From: Ulva prolifera
Lineage: Eukaryota > Chlorophyta > Ulvophyceae > Ulvales > Ulvaceae
Assembly (NCBI GenBank): GCA_023078555.1
Contig: CM041198.1
Span: 8,479,836-8,543,835, forward strand
Direction of reading: 5' to 3'
DNA length: 64,000 nt
The translations under genes were made by a program, and so were the position numbers. Positions 46,971 through 60,300 of this stretch are shown piece by piece (position 1 is the stretch's first letter; every line of letters starts with the position of its first letter). The notes under the pieces were generated by a model. It was not told where the DNA came from, searched no databases, and saw only the letters and a list, made by a program, of their open reading frames with translations.

Positions 46971-49409
46971 GGTCAAATTTTCAGTGACCACCGTCCCGTG
47001 ACGCAGGCGTGGGCATGTCAATTCAGGAGGGGTGTCACACGTCGGCTGATGACCTCATTGACCTGCTCAAGCTGGGCATGACGCGTCATGAAGTCGACCG
47101 CAGGGGCCTCCACAACGTGCAACTGCGCAGCCTACACACACACGATTGCGGCCTTTTACTTCTGCACGATCTACTTCTGAGGGTGGGGGGCGCAGAACGG
47201 AGATAAGTCACTCATTTAGCCTCCCAACAGCAACAGCAGTGACACTTCTCGTGAAGCACGAATGTTGACTCTGCAGAGTCATGCGCTGTTCGTCAATTCT
47301 GTTGGAAAATAACAGGCTGGTGCGATCCTCTGCATTATAGAAAAATTGTGAAGATCTGTCGTGTATACAATGGTGTTACAAGCTGCCACTGAGCGAGATT
47401 TGGCAGTTGGTCACGTGGGTGCCAGTCTGTGCTATGAGCTCGAGCTGGGTGCTTTTGGTTGCTCTGCCATACAATAGCTATCTCGATATGTCGCGACACG
47501 CGTAAATAGATAATCTACAAGCTGCCGTCCGCGGCCATGCTTGAGTTGCTGAAAGTATGACCAATCACGTCGTCATATGTGTGTGTTTTCTGTGGAATCT
47601 GTTTGTTACAGCATTGGCATGCATGCGAGGTGTACATGTGGACCTGTCTTCCAGTCTCTGCACACACACAGCTGTACACAGCGCGCCGCCCGCGGCGTCC
47701 CCGCCCCTCCCTCGCGATCACAGACCGGGCGTCGGCCGTGGCTCGGGCGCACTGTTGGACAGCGCGCGCCGCCTCCTCCGGCTGACCGTGGCCCCCGAAC
47801 ACATTCCATGGGTGCTGCGCCTTGAGCGCGCTCTGTCCTGTGCGGGCCGGCGGATGCCGTGTTGCTGCGCTGCTCGGGGCTGCTAGGTGTCTGGGTGCAG
47901 CGGGGGGCGGCGGCGGGCGGGGGATTGGGTGGGGGTAAGGGGGCCTGGGGGCCCTCGATGGCTTCCGCACAGGGCCGGCGCGGCGCCGGCCAGGCTGCCA
48001 GCTTCGGCCGCCGTGGCCGCGCGGGCGGCGGGGCCGCATTGCATGCTGGCGCAGGGGTGCGCGTGTTGGGGGGTTGACCGGGGACGGGTGCGTGGGTGTG
48101 GTGTGGGGGTGTGTGGGTGCGTGTTCAGTGGGTTCCTGTCGGGCCTGCTGGCGGGGTGCTGCGTGCGGGTGCTTTGGGTTGTTCATGTGTTCCCTCATTC
48201 TCCTGGCGGTGCTACCGGCCCCTCCGGCTTTGTCCCTGTGACACACGTGTACGTAGATTCCGAGTTCGGAAGTTGCTTCACAGGATTCCCTAACGCCAGC
48301 AGCCAGCAGCAAGCCTAGACGTCATCAGCTTGACCCCGCTGAACGCACCCATGTGTTCCCGTGAGCACTGCCGCTACCACCAACTTAAGCATCCCCCAGG
48401 TGCACGTGCCACCGTCCATCTGCAGGTGGCATACTTCCCCACTTGGGTGCATCAGGTGTGGCCAGTTGACTGCATGCAGTATCATCCAGGCATGCGCCAG
48501 ACCAGGCTGACCACATGCATGTGCATGCATGCCGAGTCCACACTGCAAGGTCCGCCACTTGTGATGACTCCGCGGGCGCTGCATATAGCTGTAGGCTGCA
48601 TGTAGCTGTAGGCCGCTCATATACGACCTCTGACAGCGTCACACGTGCCGATGCAGATATGCACCGAGTCCATGCAAGTGTGCAAGGACTCTGCAAACAT
48701 CTCTACTTCACTTTCGCCATGCCGCGCCACGCCTGTCCGGAAGACTATGACGAGATCATTGCTCTCAGCCGCATCCGCCTGGCTGCGTAGCATGTGAACC
48801 GCAGACACCCCGGCCGGTGCGCCATGTGCCGATAGCCCAGGCTATGCTATTGGCCACATGGCCATGTGGCCAGCATAGCACCGTGTGGCCATGCCGGCGA
48901 CCATCAACACTGAGTGGCCTGCTGGCCACCAACCCCCCACCGTGTAGCGCCACTCAACAAAGCCACTCAACAGACCCATCTCACAATCAGCACAACCCAG
49001 TCGAGCGCAATCTCCGGGCCAGCAGGGCACCTGTCACCGCGGCGAGCGCATGTCGTGTACATGTCCATGCCGCGCACCCGCGGCACCAGAATGGACACGG
49101 GATGCCGCACATATATATATACCATGCATGCACACCTCGGGCGCACTCCCAAACCCTGTTGGGTTCATCCCACTTGCGTGACGTGGCCAAGCACGTAGAC
49201 GCTTCACCGCGACGCGCGCGCACACGCGTGGGGGGTATACATTGGCGATGGCAGGCAGAAATTTTAATGCACTGCTATACCTTCTGTACTGTGATGTACA
49301 AGACGAGCACGCTACTCCAGACCACCTGGGCGAGACGTGCACACATGCTGCTGTACCTGTCTGCATAAAGTGTACGGAACAAAGTGAACAGTCTAGGCCC
49401 CCCCACCAT
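46971..49409. other. Unique spacer between the two duplication units
   Basis: Not repeated in the window. A GC-rich island at about 47680-48130 has a long minus-strand frame (48312-47515), largely Pro/Arg-rich; within it, LKAQHPWNVFGGHGQPEEAA and the following residues look more protein-like and could be an exon. No family was recognised and no exon chain could be built. A 22-bp perfect palindrome lies at 48851-48872. Confidence 0.45.
48851..48872. other. 22-bp perfect palindrome
   Basis: TGGCCACATGG followed by its exact complement, framed by imperfect outer arms TATGCTAT and GCATAGCA. It could extrude as a hairpin of nearly 40 nt. No gene or known site was identified beside it. Confidence 0.85.
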
Positions 49410-51319
49410 CGTTGTAGTGTGGGCAGTCTGACGAGCGTGAGCCGTGGGCAGCGGTGGCCTGTGGCGGGGGTGGCGGTGGTGCTCTCCTTGAGTGACGCAG
49501 TGCGGCGTGAGGGGAGGCATGCAGCCACGGGCACATGGGCGCCTGTAGCTGCTTGTGGTGGTCCAGCCGTGGGCTGTGCAGTGATGGTTCACCCTGGCCT
49601 GGGAAGTGGATGGGTGCACATGCGTGTGCGAGGGGAGAGGCCATGCGCCGAGATGCGCGAGAGGCCATGGCTTTTGGCAGACGTGCAGGGGCCCGTGGGC
49701 AGAGAGCACGTGTGGGCAGCGATGGCAGGCTGAGCAGGTGAGGATGGAAACGATGAGGCTACTTGTTGTCGCTGTGAGTGCCCTGCCTGTTGCTTGGACG
49801 GCTTGGCCTTCACTGCAGGCACCCCTCCGCAGTGGCCGAAAGTGATGGGTATGCCTGCCTACAGCTGAGCTTCTGGATGTGTGTGTGCGCAAGACTCCGA
49901 GTCGTCCTGGGCTGGCAGGTCCTAGGTCACTACGGTGCATGCACATGTTTCACCAAGGGAACCTCCACCTGTGAGCACAACAGCCTGAATCAGCTTTGGG
50001 CCATTGGTCACAGCTTTGGGTCATCGGTCACAGCTTGCGGTCACGGTGGCATGGTGGCATAGCGTTGCAAGATCGGGTGTGTGCGCCTGCCATTGAACTG
50101 TTAGTAGACTGCGGTTTTCCGATGATGGCTGCAGCATGCTGCTGTTGCAACCATCACCTCTCTCCGGTTCAAATGCTCAAAACACCGAATCATTATGATG
50201 CAGAGATTGAACAATGTTGACCATTTTTGGGCACCTGTAGTTCAATTCTTGGGGGTCATTCACTGAGACGTTCCAACAAGCAAGTGTCCGTGAATCACGC
50301 AGTTCAATCTACACACGTCTTGGAATACCTTTCAACGCGGTTGCACAGGCACCAATCGGCGGTGAATCCGAACTTGCGCTGATCAACTTTTGTTTTGTTG
50401 ATAAAATACAGCCAGAAGCAATTGTTGGGAGAGCTGCCATTGGCAGGGAAGCTACCTGGCAGATGAGGCTGCGGAGCGCTGTGTCCCTTCATGCATGACG
50501 TCCATGACGCCAGACAGCATGCTTTTGTTGCCTGCTGGTTCATCGTGTGGGCGAAGGCTGCGTGGACCAAGTCAATGCTTTTTGTCACAGTGCAACTTGC
50601 CTGGATGCTCTGGTTGACCCATACAATGGCCCTAGCACTTGGCAATGGTCCCAACTATATAGCACTGGTGGACGCATGTGCCACCTGTCAGAATGAGCAT
50701 GGCCTTGAACAGGCTCCTTGAACAAGCAGTCTGTTGACATGCTCACTGCACGTTGGCATGTGTGTTCTGTGAAGGAGAGGCCTGTACAAAGCATGTATAC
50801 TTTGATGATGCCAGCTTCAGGTGCATACCACAGTGGTTGTTGAGATCCCAGGTCAGCTCCGGTGGATTCCACGCAAGCAAACGTCTCTAAAATGCCGGGG
50901 AATGATGTTGTAGTATGCATGCGTTCGAGGCGAGCACGTTTGGTTGCAAGGCTATGTAGTCTGCTTAGGTGGCTCAGGCCTCCGGCCGGTGCATGGCAGA
51001 GCACAGCACTACATGACCAAAAATGTGGTCAACCACGCAAGTCCGAAGCATCGAATCAAGACAACATACCATCACTGGAAGCCGGGATTACGCAAGAGCC
51101 CCTGAACTGGGTACAGGCTCGGGGTTCCAAAGTCCCTGAACAATCGACATGACTCTCACAGACAAGGCCCTGTGACCGTGTGCTGCAGCTGCGGCGCCAC
51201 AGGCCAACTCTAGCTGCATCTGGTTGTAATACGTTCTTCTACTTCAGTCGTCGCTCGACAGCCGCATGTGAGCTCTCAAGTCACCCCAGTCCAACCGCAC
51301 AGGACGCCGCTTCCGCAGC

Positions 51320-54300
51320 TCACGGGCGATACTCTGCATCACTGAACGACATTGCCGGCGGCGGTGTGCCCAATGGAATGCTGAGCTCGAACAGAGGGTT
51401 GCCGCACGTGCGGTTCCACGCCGCTGCACGCCCGCCTCCACCCGCAACCCCGCCAGCCAGGCCCGCGAGGACGTCTTCCTCCGCCAGCATCAGCTCCCTC
51501 ACCGGGTGCACCAGCCGCTGCCGCGGCAGCCACGACAGGCGCTCCCGCACCGTGCTGGGGTTGCCACGGGGGGCCCCCGGCTGCGGGAACGCGTGTGAGG
51601 CCGCCCGGTCGCGGTCGCGCTGGCGCCGGCGCTGCTCCTTTGCGGCCAGTCGGTCATTGTAGGACTGGTGTGCCTGCATGCGGGCCTCGGCTCGGGAGCC
51701 ACACCGTACATCTGCAAGGCAGCAGCTCCCAGCGCTGCGGTGAGCGTGGGGTCAGATTACGCGCCCCCAGAGCCGCACGGCTGCGCTGCCGCGTGTGGCC
51801 ATGGGAGGATCTCATGCCCTGCTGGGGTCATGGCAGCTCTGCACAAGCAGAAGCAGCGACAAATGGCGCAGCCCGGCGATTTCCAGTACACACGTCCACC
51901 TGCTCGGTAGGGCAAACGAGGGTGTGGGGAGTCAAATGAGGCCGGCATGGATAGGTGGTTCTGCAGCAAGCGGGGGCGCGCATGATGGGACTGCACAAGG
52001 CATGCTGCCTGTCACGACGGAAACTGCAAAACAGGCAATCTTGGCATGCATCGACCGACGACCTCTCGATGCGGAGATGCAAATGCGGCTCACCGTGGGA
52101 GGTGGGTCGGGGGGAGAGGTGCGCTGCGGCTCCGTGGGGGGCGGCACGTCGTGGGGCAGCTGCGTGACCGGCGGGGGCAGCATCACGTACGCATGCATGC
52201 CGGCCTGCCGCACGGCGCGGAGCATCGCGTAGTCGGCGGCGGCCCACGGGTCAGAGATGGCGCCCGCGTGTGAGAGCAGCGTGGCCGCGGCGGCGGAGCT
52301 GCGCAGGAGGTAGGCATGCGTGCACATCGGCTCCTTGGCTCGGTACAGCCTGCACGCAACACCCAGGTGACAACGCATCCAGGTTGCAAAGCATGTGAAG
52401 CAGGACGCCTTTCCACTCGCATGGCCCAGGCCCTGTTTGAGCATCAGCCCTGCGCGCTGGTCTGTGGCACTGCTGCTATATCCGATGCAGATGGCCACAG
52501 AAGCATCGCGGCCCCGATCGCGCCATGAGATGATGCGCAGGGTGCGCATGAGTGCCTGCAATGTATACCATACGAAGAATCCAGACATGCACACACACAT
52601 TCCAAGCGTACATGATGCTGTGCTCTTCCTTGCCCCCCCCCCCCCCCACCGTGCATCCTCTCCATCCGTCCCAGTCTGGGCTCCACAATGCACTCGCTAG
52701 GGTAGCCGTTTTCGCCATTTTGCCTTGAGGTGGAGTTATCAGTGTGCTGGATGAGTGGGCCTGCGTGGGTCTTCGGATCACTGCTCTTGGTTGCGAAGCC
52801 TGGAAGTATGGTGTGGTGTTGTGCCACGCAATGGCTCGAGCTCTTGTAACTTTTCTTACACTACATGCACGGTGTCTCACCTGTGTGCAACTCTCTGCGG
52901 CTCTTCGGCCTGCCGGTTCTCCTCGAAGCAGCTGCCGACCCACAGCACGTCCCAGTCGGCGGGCAGGCGCGCGAGGCCGCCGCGCAACGCCGCGGTGAAT
53001 CCCGCCTCGAGGTCGGCGTCGTCCTCCAGCACCAGCACCGGGCCGTCGGCGCCGCGGGCGACGGCGTCCCGCCAGACGGCGCGGTGCGACGCGTAGCACG
53101 CGACTTCCCCGGCGGTAAGGATCTCGTCTCGGTGGCGCAGGTGCCGCTGCACGACAGCCTCCGGCCCTGCAGGCACGCTGGCGTCGGGATGGAGAGTGTC
53201 TGCAGGACTCCCTCCCCTCATCGGCCAGATATATATGCTGTCAGGCGCTGGCGTGTCTGGTGGGCGGGACGTCCTCTCGAACGGTGAACTAGAGAGGTAT
53301 AGGGGGCGGGAAGAAATCCCTGACATCGTGTAGAATTGCCATGCTCCTCACCTCCGACTAATTCACACAGCAATGTGGCCTGCCGTGTATTGAGTTCAGT
53401 TCTGGGTCCTTGTCAGGTCACGGGCTGCGGTCGACTCAACTTGAGCAGCGTTGGTACACGTCAATGCAATCGCATGCATGATCCTCAGCCATGCACCTCC
53501 GCACGTCCTGGAGCTTGCGCACAGGTTTGCAAACACAACAAAACAAGACATATTAATCTGGCAGCTTTCCTTGCTCCCAGAGCATCGGCCAGCACCCAAA
53601 GGTACACGTGGCCTATGAGTGTCACATGTACCACAGACGTCAGATTCTGAGCACATGGCACAAGCATTGGCGTGCCCACTGTGATCGCCACTCTAGTGAC
53701 GCCCACCTGCTTTGGAAACATTGCCATCCAAGGTCACCGATGGAGAGAAAATTCTGGCTTGTCGTTTGCGTTCCTGGACAAGCCCTTGCCGGATGGTCTG
53801 GACCGCTAGGCTGTCTGCCGGGAATGCAGGCCAGATGAGGGCAGGAAAGCCGAGGCGCTGGAGCACTGCGCATATGTACTGTCTCCGGTCCTGGCGGCTG
53901 CCGAGGGAGACGACATATGTGTCGAAAAGCAGGTCAGCGGAAGATGATGAGATGGAGCTTGCGAGCTGTATCCTCTGGGGGCCTGTGTCTTGTTCTATGG
54001 CATCAGGTGTGGCCTGGTTTGATACAGCTGCAGATTGTGAAAGAGGCAGAGATGACGGGCCAAAAGAGTCGCAGCTGCAGTCTGTGCTGGAATATACTGT
54101 GGAGTACGCATCATGCCGATCTGGGCTGAAACGTTGTGCCGGCTTGGCAGATCTGCCACTGCTGACATGGAGGTCCTGCACAACATGATGGTGTGTGGCT
54201 GCCTGCAGGCGTACAATTGTGGACGTGATGCCGGAACGCAGGTAGAATGTATTTTCAGGTGGTGCAGCTTTGCCTCGCATCATCTGCTCCCCATACGCAG

Positions 54301-54577
54301 CATGTCACTCATGTTCGATTCATATTCATGCCATTGATCAAGGGCAAGGCATGCACAGCCCTCGCACCTGCGCTGTATTACTGTTGTCATGGTCGTCCCG
54401 GCTGATGAAGAGCCCTCCTCTTCCTTGGTTGACAGCAGCGAGCGCACGCGGAGTGCGAATTAATACAAAAGAGGACACGCAGCAAACTGCGACAAGAAGC
54501 CAGATCAACGCGGCTCTGCTCTTGAACACTGAGGCACAATTTGCAGACTGCTGTTTGGTTACAGCCTGTGAGCGCAT
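51320..54577 (-). CDS. GT25-family glycosyltransferase, copy 2
   Basis: Exons 54577-54368, 54175-53707, 53166-52881, 52349-52094 and 51673-51320 encode 524 residues, with every splice position shared with copy 1. It keeps the signal anchor (AALIWLLVAVCCVSSFVLI), FDTYVVSLGSRQDRR, GEVACYASHRAVWRDAV, LVLEDDADLEAGF and the C-terminal MSFSDAEYRP. Differences from copy 1 are mostly in the stem region and the start of exon 3 (PEAVVQRHLRHRDEIL against LEAVRQHVRHKDEVL). Intron 1 is only 192 bp, probably the ancestral size. As in copy 1, the acidic cluster needed for metal and sugar-nucleotide binding is intact, so both are likely active. The gene lies in the same direction as the downstream GUCD1-like gene. 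Confidence 0.92.
52633..52647. repeat. C15 homopolymer in intron 3 of GT25 copy 2
   Basis: Fifteen C on the plus strand; the corresponding part of copy 1 (about 43545-43556) has a short C-rich run only. Confidence 0.85.
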
Positions 54578-54760
54578 TTACGGGACTGCCGGCTAGATTC
54601 ATCGTCCGTCGATCGCGACGTTCCTTGCCCTCGATTGTCGTCCATTTGGTGGCCAGATGTAGTGCGCCTAGAGCGGAACACCTCACAGCTAATTCATAGA
54701 CAGATCATTATTGCATTCGTGTGGGATGGGCGCCGTGCAAACGGGACTGGAACGCTGTGC

Positions 54761-55357
54761 CTGGCCCAGTACAGCGTCCAACTTCTACACGCGACTCGAA
54801 TGCATGCACACCAACATCAGCACACACCTGCTTCACAGCGCTTGATCTAGCAAGGTGCAGCAAACGTCAACGGACATCCGTGCGTAACCCATTTGCAACG
54901 GCACTTATGATGTTGTGGCCTGCGGAAGCTTGCACTGTGACACGCGCAGGACCACCATGCACATCAGCAACGGACGCTTCATCATATAAGTTCAAGGCCC
55001 TGGAAGATGCAAGGATTGGGATCACACCTCATACTACCTGTGCCATACTAATCTCTCCTATGCATTCGCTATGTCTTGTGCATACAACGTGTGCACCGCA
55101 CGGAAACTGCAGCCAATGTTGTAAGAAGAGTTGCTTCCAGGTTGGAAGCCCCCAGGCACCGGATTGAGAACTCATAAACGCCAGCACCGGATAGAATTTC
55201 ATGAACGTTACAAAATAAGCCTGTCATTGTAAGGAGAAGAACACCATATCTGTACTGTGCTGCGCAATAAGGAACATCAATTGAAGAAAGGTCAGACAGC
55301 TAACAACCTGCACAATTGTATCAGACTGCTGTCAAGGTTTTCATACACAACGAAAGC
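54761..55357. other. Intergenic
   Basis: Between the 5' side of GT25 copy 2 and the 3' end of the GUCD1-like gene. No supported coding region. Confidence 0.4.
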
Positions 55358-56463
55358 TTAAGTAATTGTGCTACATATGTCAGCATACGCTACGGAAACC
55401 CCTTCGGGGGCCAGCTTCATGTCCTGCTGCTGTTGACCATCCTTCGCCGAACTGTCAATGGGTGGTTTTGTGGCCTGTCCACTCGGCAACGGAACTTTTT
55501 GACCATGCCGGCATCTTGACACCACCAAAATGTCTTCATCTGTTCCATATGATATCCGTGCACGGTCTAGGGAGACTGCCGTGACATAGGTCGCCACTGC
55601 TAAAGCCGGATCCTCAACTCTGAAGGCCTGAGCTCCCTCGACCCAGGACGTCAGGACGATGTAATGGCCCCGATAGCTGATTCTTACGAGGCCACAACAG
55701 CAAGATGGGACTCCTGAGTGCTGGGGCTCTTCGGGTGGAGGCTCAGCAGTGTATCGCAGCTTGCACTTGTCAACAAGGACAATTGCCAGACAGTCCCCTG
55801 CACTCGGGTGCAATGTGCCAGAGCAAGCGCATCACGAAGCAAGCAGCATCTATGCTATGTCGTTGTATCAGGGAGCAAGCACTGCCGAGAATCAGCCACC
55901 ATACCTTTCACAACCAAGTCCCTCAGGTCCTGCCAAGGCACATTGCACTGGTTTATACTGATACCAACAGTTGCGGCAGAACTGAACAGGCGATCGACGC
56001 GCGCACGATCCACGGCCATATTCCGGGCATAGAATCTTTCTGAAGCAAACTCTGGGTTGGCTCCGACTGTGACGGTGAAAAATGATACATTGCAGCCACG
56101 TTTTGCCAGGAGGTGAGCCAGATCAATGGTCCATATACTGCATGTTACAGTAACACTATTATAGAAGGCATAATGAGAAGGGCCCGCAGGCAGCCTGGGG
56201 AAAGGGTACCTGCCTGACATTGGACAGTGGGTGAGAATGGTTTGTTCGCACCTTTTAGTGGCACACTGCGCATGCAGGTCCGATAAACTGACATCGTTGA
56301 TCCCAAATGATCGAAGAACCATTAATGCGCAAGCCAGCCCACAGTCCCAAGAATGCTGCTGGCGGACATGCTCAATCGGCCTGTGCTGCATCGTGGCGTG
56401 AACTGTTTCATGCCGCGTGCACAGCTGCGCATGCGACTCCAGTCTGCTCTGGCATAACATCAT
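55358..56463 (-). CDS. GUCD1-like protein (Guanylate_cyc_2 family)
   Basis: Three exons: 56463-56252, 56137-55905 and 55797-55358, in phase, 294 residues; donors GTGCGA and GTATGG. The family hallmarks run in order: HVRQQHSWDCGLACALMVLR near residue 30, KSIWTIDLAHLLAKRGCNV after the first splice, FFTVTVGANPEF and ERFYARN, then AIVLVDK, YRGHYIVLTSW and ISYGTDEDILVVS. The Cys in DCGLAC and the His in GHYIVL are in the positions of a papain-like or C39-like cysteine peptidase pair, although the Arabidopsis relative was reported as a guanylyl cyclase (GC1). The biochemical role is unsettled. The start could also be the in-frame ATG at 56391 (MQHRPIEH). The C-terminal tail is Gln-rich and not conserved. 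Confidence 0.9.
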
Positions 56464-56939
56464 GTTTCAGCCTGCAAAGCAAATCGATTTGGCCAAAGTG
56501 GCTTGAATGCTTTGCGGCCAGGAGAGTTGCGCATACACTTGCTCACAAGTGACTCACGCAGGAGGACAACCGCCTAATGCGAGCATTCCCGTGGAAAAAA
56601 GCTTGCGTAGAATTGCCTCAACTTAATGCTCCATATGTCGAGGCTGCGAAGCGTGAACGCTGAACATTCGATCTGGAATGCGTGGTGTGCACGGGCGCAA
56701 GCCTCGACATACCCAACGTCGAGGTCCCAGCATATGAACATACAAGCGCAAAGTGAACTGGATGACCGCACCTTGACCAATACGTCACATCAGAGTAGAC
56801 TGAAACTGTCAAGTGAGTGTCAACAGGTGAGCCCAAGGCGGTGCCAGCATGCTGCGTCACGATCGTTCTGGTGCGCAGAGAACAAATTTAGAATTATAGG
56901 CACTAACGCTGATGGTGCAGGAGGCACGTATCACGGCAT

Positions 56940-57269
56940 GTGATTGTGGAAGAGTGTTTCGCGCTGCCATGCGCTTGTGGCTCAGCAGAACGGTCAGCGA
57001 CTGTCGACGACACACGAGCTCCTGTAGACATGGAAGCCCACGGAAGCACATCAAGCACTGTTTGTACGTCCGCCTACCTGAATTTGCGACATACGGCTGT
57101 TGTGGTGTCATATCACATGAAAGGTTTTGCTATTATGACCTGTCCGGGCTACGTGCTTTGCGAAGAGCTGAACGGTGATGTGTTGATTCTTCGTGGTGGT
57201 TTGCCGCAGCGCTTCCAAGCATGCTTCTTCGAGCTTGATCCGCTACATCATCATTTTGATACCATGTGA
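56940..57269 (+). CDS. Small unidentified open frame
   Basis: A 109-codon frame between two divergent genes. Its second half (AVVVSYHMKGFAIMTCPGYV, then LCEELNGDVLILRGGLPQRF) reads like protein, but I recognise no family and no supporting exon. It lies about 110 bp upstream of the ABCG start and could be part of that gene's leader region instead. Confidence 0.25.
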   Translation: MIVEECFALPCACGSAERSATVDDTRAPVDMEAHGSTSSTVCTSAYLNLRHTAVVVSYHMKGFAIMTCPGYVLCEELNGDVLILRGGLPQRFQACFFELDPLHHHFDTM

Positions 57270-57380
57270 TATGCATACAGACGGTAACTCCTTGACCGGG
57301 AGTACCTGACGGGCCGCCCAGGAACAGCAGATGCGTAGTATTCCGTGCAAGTGATTCGGTTGTAAAACCAGGATCAGACC

Positions 57381-60300
57381 ATGGACAACCTCAAATTGAC
57401 TGCAGCACTGCTACTATGTCTCATCTGCAATGTGGCTATTGCCTCAGGTGCGCATTCTGTGCACGCGTTCATTCCGCTCGATGTTGTACACCAGGCGAGA
57501 TCATCTGCTCGGCTCACACTGCCTGAACTCGCCTGGAGCCAAGCACAGAGCTATTTCGGCGCTTCATATGGTCAGAATCTTTCAGTTGTGGTACAGAAGC
57601 GCGGCTGTATGAGCACGGTGCTAGCCATGCCTCCCATGCTGACTTCAGTAGGTGGCTGACCGCCCACGAATTTGCAACGTGGGCGCTGCACGCAGATTTG
57701 TCACAGATGTGCCAACACGAAGCGCCTGAACATGATCCATACTGCAAGAACGGAGGACGCCTGCAAGCTCAAGATCAGAAATATGACTACGCATCCTGCA
57801 GCCACTGCAATTGCACAGGCGGGTGGACTGGACCGGATTGCTCCCGTGAGTTCCTTCCACCTGCTTGCTTCTGTCCGTGATGGCCTGCAGTCACACAATA
57901 TTGTAGCACCAAGCACAGGTTGCGTCTGCAACCACACCAGGCCATTACGTGGTCAGCATGCCGCCATTGCATCAAGGGTGATACCTGATGCCAGCATCAG
58001 CCCTTGTAGCAGCGTCTCAACGCCATGCTGGATTCGCCCTGCCTGTACGCACACCAAATGCGTTCTGCAGTGTGCACATCAATCGAGACATGCCCGGTCC
58101 GCCACCTGCCCAACGGCGTGTCGGTGCCGCCAAAGGAGTGCACCTCAGACACGCTGCGCCCCCACAGCGGCGAGGCGACGAAGCGCTTCGGCTGCTTCTG
58201 CGGGGGCCTCAGCAGCGACACCTTCTCCTCGTGGATCTGCAACAAAGCACAGCCGTGGACGCACTGGATGATTGAGCTGCGGGCAGGCATCGGGGAGAAC
58301 TCGTCGCTCGCGGACGGCACGCCGTTTGGAGCCCACATCTACGAACGCGCCGGCACGCCTGCCAACGTGCGGGGCCCCTCCCCCACTCACCCTCCCCTCC
58401 GGCCTCTCCTCCGGCCTCTCACGTGTGCTAAGCGCCCGCACACCTCCTGCATGCATGCAGTGTTGCCCTCCATTGCATGCATATGCTCACTGCATGCATG
58501 TGATGTTGGCCGCTGCGCTCACACAACACACGGGCAGAGGTGTTCCGTGTGGAAACAGAGCAGCACACTATGTGCTCGCCGCTGCATGAGACTGCGTGCG
58601 GCAGGCTGTCCGGGGGCACCCAGGCTACAGACATCAAGCTTACTTTTCATTGAGCACTCGTCGTCGACCCTGGCCACTGTTTGACCAGCTACATCACGCT
58701 CAGCTTACACTGGCAACAGCCCATCTTCCCACCTGCACACCGGTGTCCGTACATGCATGCTCCCACCGGCTTCCATGAGCCGCCCGCACCATATGGAGCA
58801 TGCACCTACCCGCCACCTTCACCTCACACCCCTGCCACACAACCGCTCTGCCGCTCTGCATCCCACGGCCGGCACCTTCAGCAGCCGTCGCAGCAGCGTC
58901 CAACCCACCGGCCAATGCATGTGGGCAATTCATGGTGTCTGCGGGAACCAGGGCCACCGTGGTGCAGACGTTTGAGCCGCGGGAGAAGTGGCGGTACGCG
59001 TACCCGGGCGTCTTTGAGGGCAACCTCTCTGACTGCACCTGGGCGGAGGGCCAGAAGTGCCGCAGCCCGCTGGTCGGGGAGGACTGCTTCGAGATGCGGT
59101 GCGGCGGCATCGCCATCGACTGCCCGCCGCCCGGCCAGGAGACGTGCCCCGGCTTCACGGGGACCGCGTGCGACAAGATGCCGCCGCCGAACGACGGCAA
59201 GCCGTACTGGGTGCACAAGTGCAGCCCGCTCGCGCTGCCGTCGCCCGACAAGGTGACAGTGCTCTCATGCCGGCCGGAGGCGGACGGCGGCCGCTTCCAG
59301 TGCTACTTTGTGCAGGTGCGGCATGCGCACCACTTCTGCGCATGCATGCCCTGTTTTTCGAGATAGGGTGCGCAGCTGTGTGCTGATGACTGGATGTCTC
59401 GATCACCGCGTTGCAACGCCAGGAATGTGAGGTGTGCTCTCCGTGCGGTCGGCTGTGGAGGCATGTGTGCAAACATGCAGTGGCGGTGGGGCCAGGGGCT
59501 GATGTTTGGCGCGGACGTGTCGCCCCCAAACGCGACGTGCATGCATGCGCCGTGCTGAATGGGGGTCGAGCGAATGCGTGTGCAGGAAGGCGCGTTTGTG
59601 GGTGCGATCGGCATGCAGTGTGAAGTCGGTGACTGTCTCTATGCCGCACCTCCGCCGCCCCCCGCCCCGGCCCCGGAGCCACCGCACTGGAGGCTGCCAC
59701 GGCTCAACCACCCGGAGGAGGTCACGCTTGTGTGCCTCGGGCTGCTGGTGGCGGCGTTCCTCGCCGGGGTGGGCTACTTTGTGCGCCTCGACCGCGCGCG
59801 GGTGGTCCACCTCGGCAGCCACGGCAGCTGTGCCGCGCAGCTGCATGGCGGGGAGGCCGGCAGTGACAGCGACGACGATCAGGAGCTTGCCAGCATCCCA
59901 CTCACCGCCGCGTGCGCCCCCCCCCCCCCCCCCCCCCCCCCCCGCCCCTGGGCTCATCCACTGCTTCCTTCCATTCCTTTGCACGAGGCTAGGGCCATTG
60001 CACGGCAGCCATGGCCGAGCCAGACGGGAGCGCTGTGTGCAGACAGCGGTCGCACAGCATCGGCGAGGCCCTCATGGCCACCGCGGGGCGGCCCGCCTCC
60101 GGCTCCGCGCCGCGCCGCGCCGCCGCTTTCACCTTTGAGGGCATCCACTACCGCCTCCTCTCCTCCACCGGCCTGCAGCGGCACGTGCTCCAGGGCATCT
60201 CCGGCATCAACGCAGCGCCCTCCGCACAGCGGCGCCTGCTGGGGGCCGCCGCGCCGCCGCGGGGTGAGGGCCTGGCTGCGGTGGAGGACACTGCAATGAT

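Larger units (their letters stand above)
49410..54760. repeat. Tandem segmental duplication, unit 2
   Basis: Direct-orientation copy of 40050-46970 with the second GT25 gene. Exons of the two genes have the same lengths (210, 469, 256 nt) or differ by multiples of 3 (283/286, 348/354), so both have been kept under coding constraint. Confidence 0.88.

Noticed and set aside
47515-48312. A 265-codon minus-strand frame
   Set aside because: Mostly Pro/Arg-rich translation of a GC-rich island. Only a short part looks protein-like and no exon chain could be built, so it is noted in the spacer entry instead of being called a gene.
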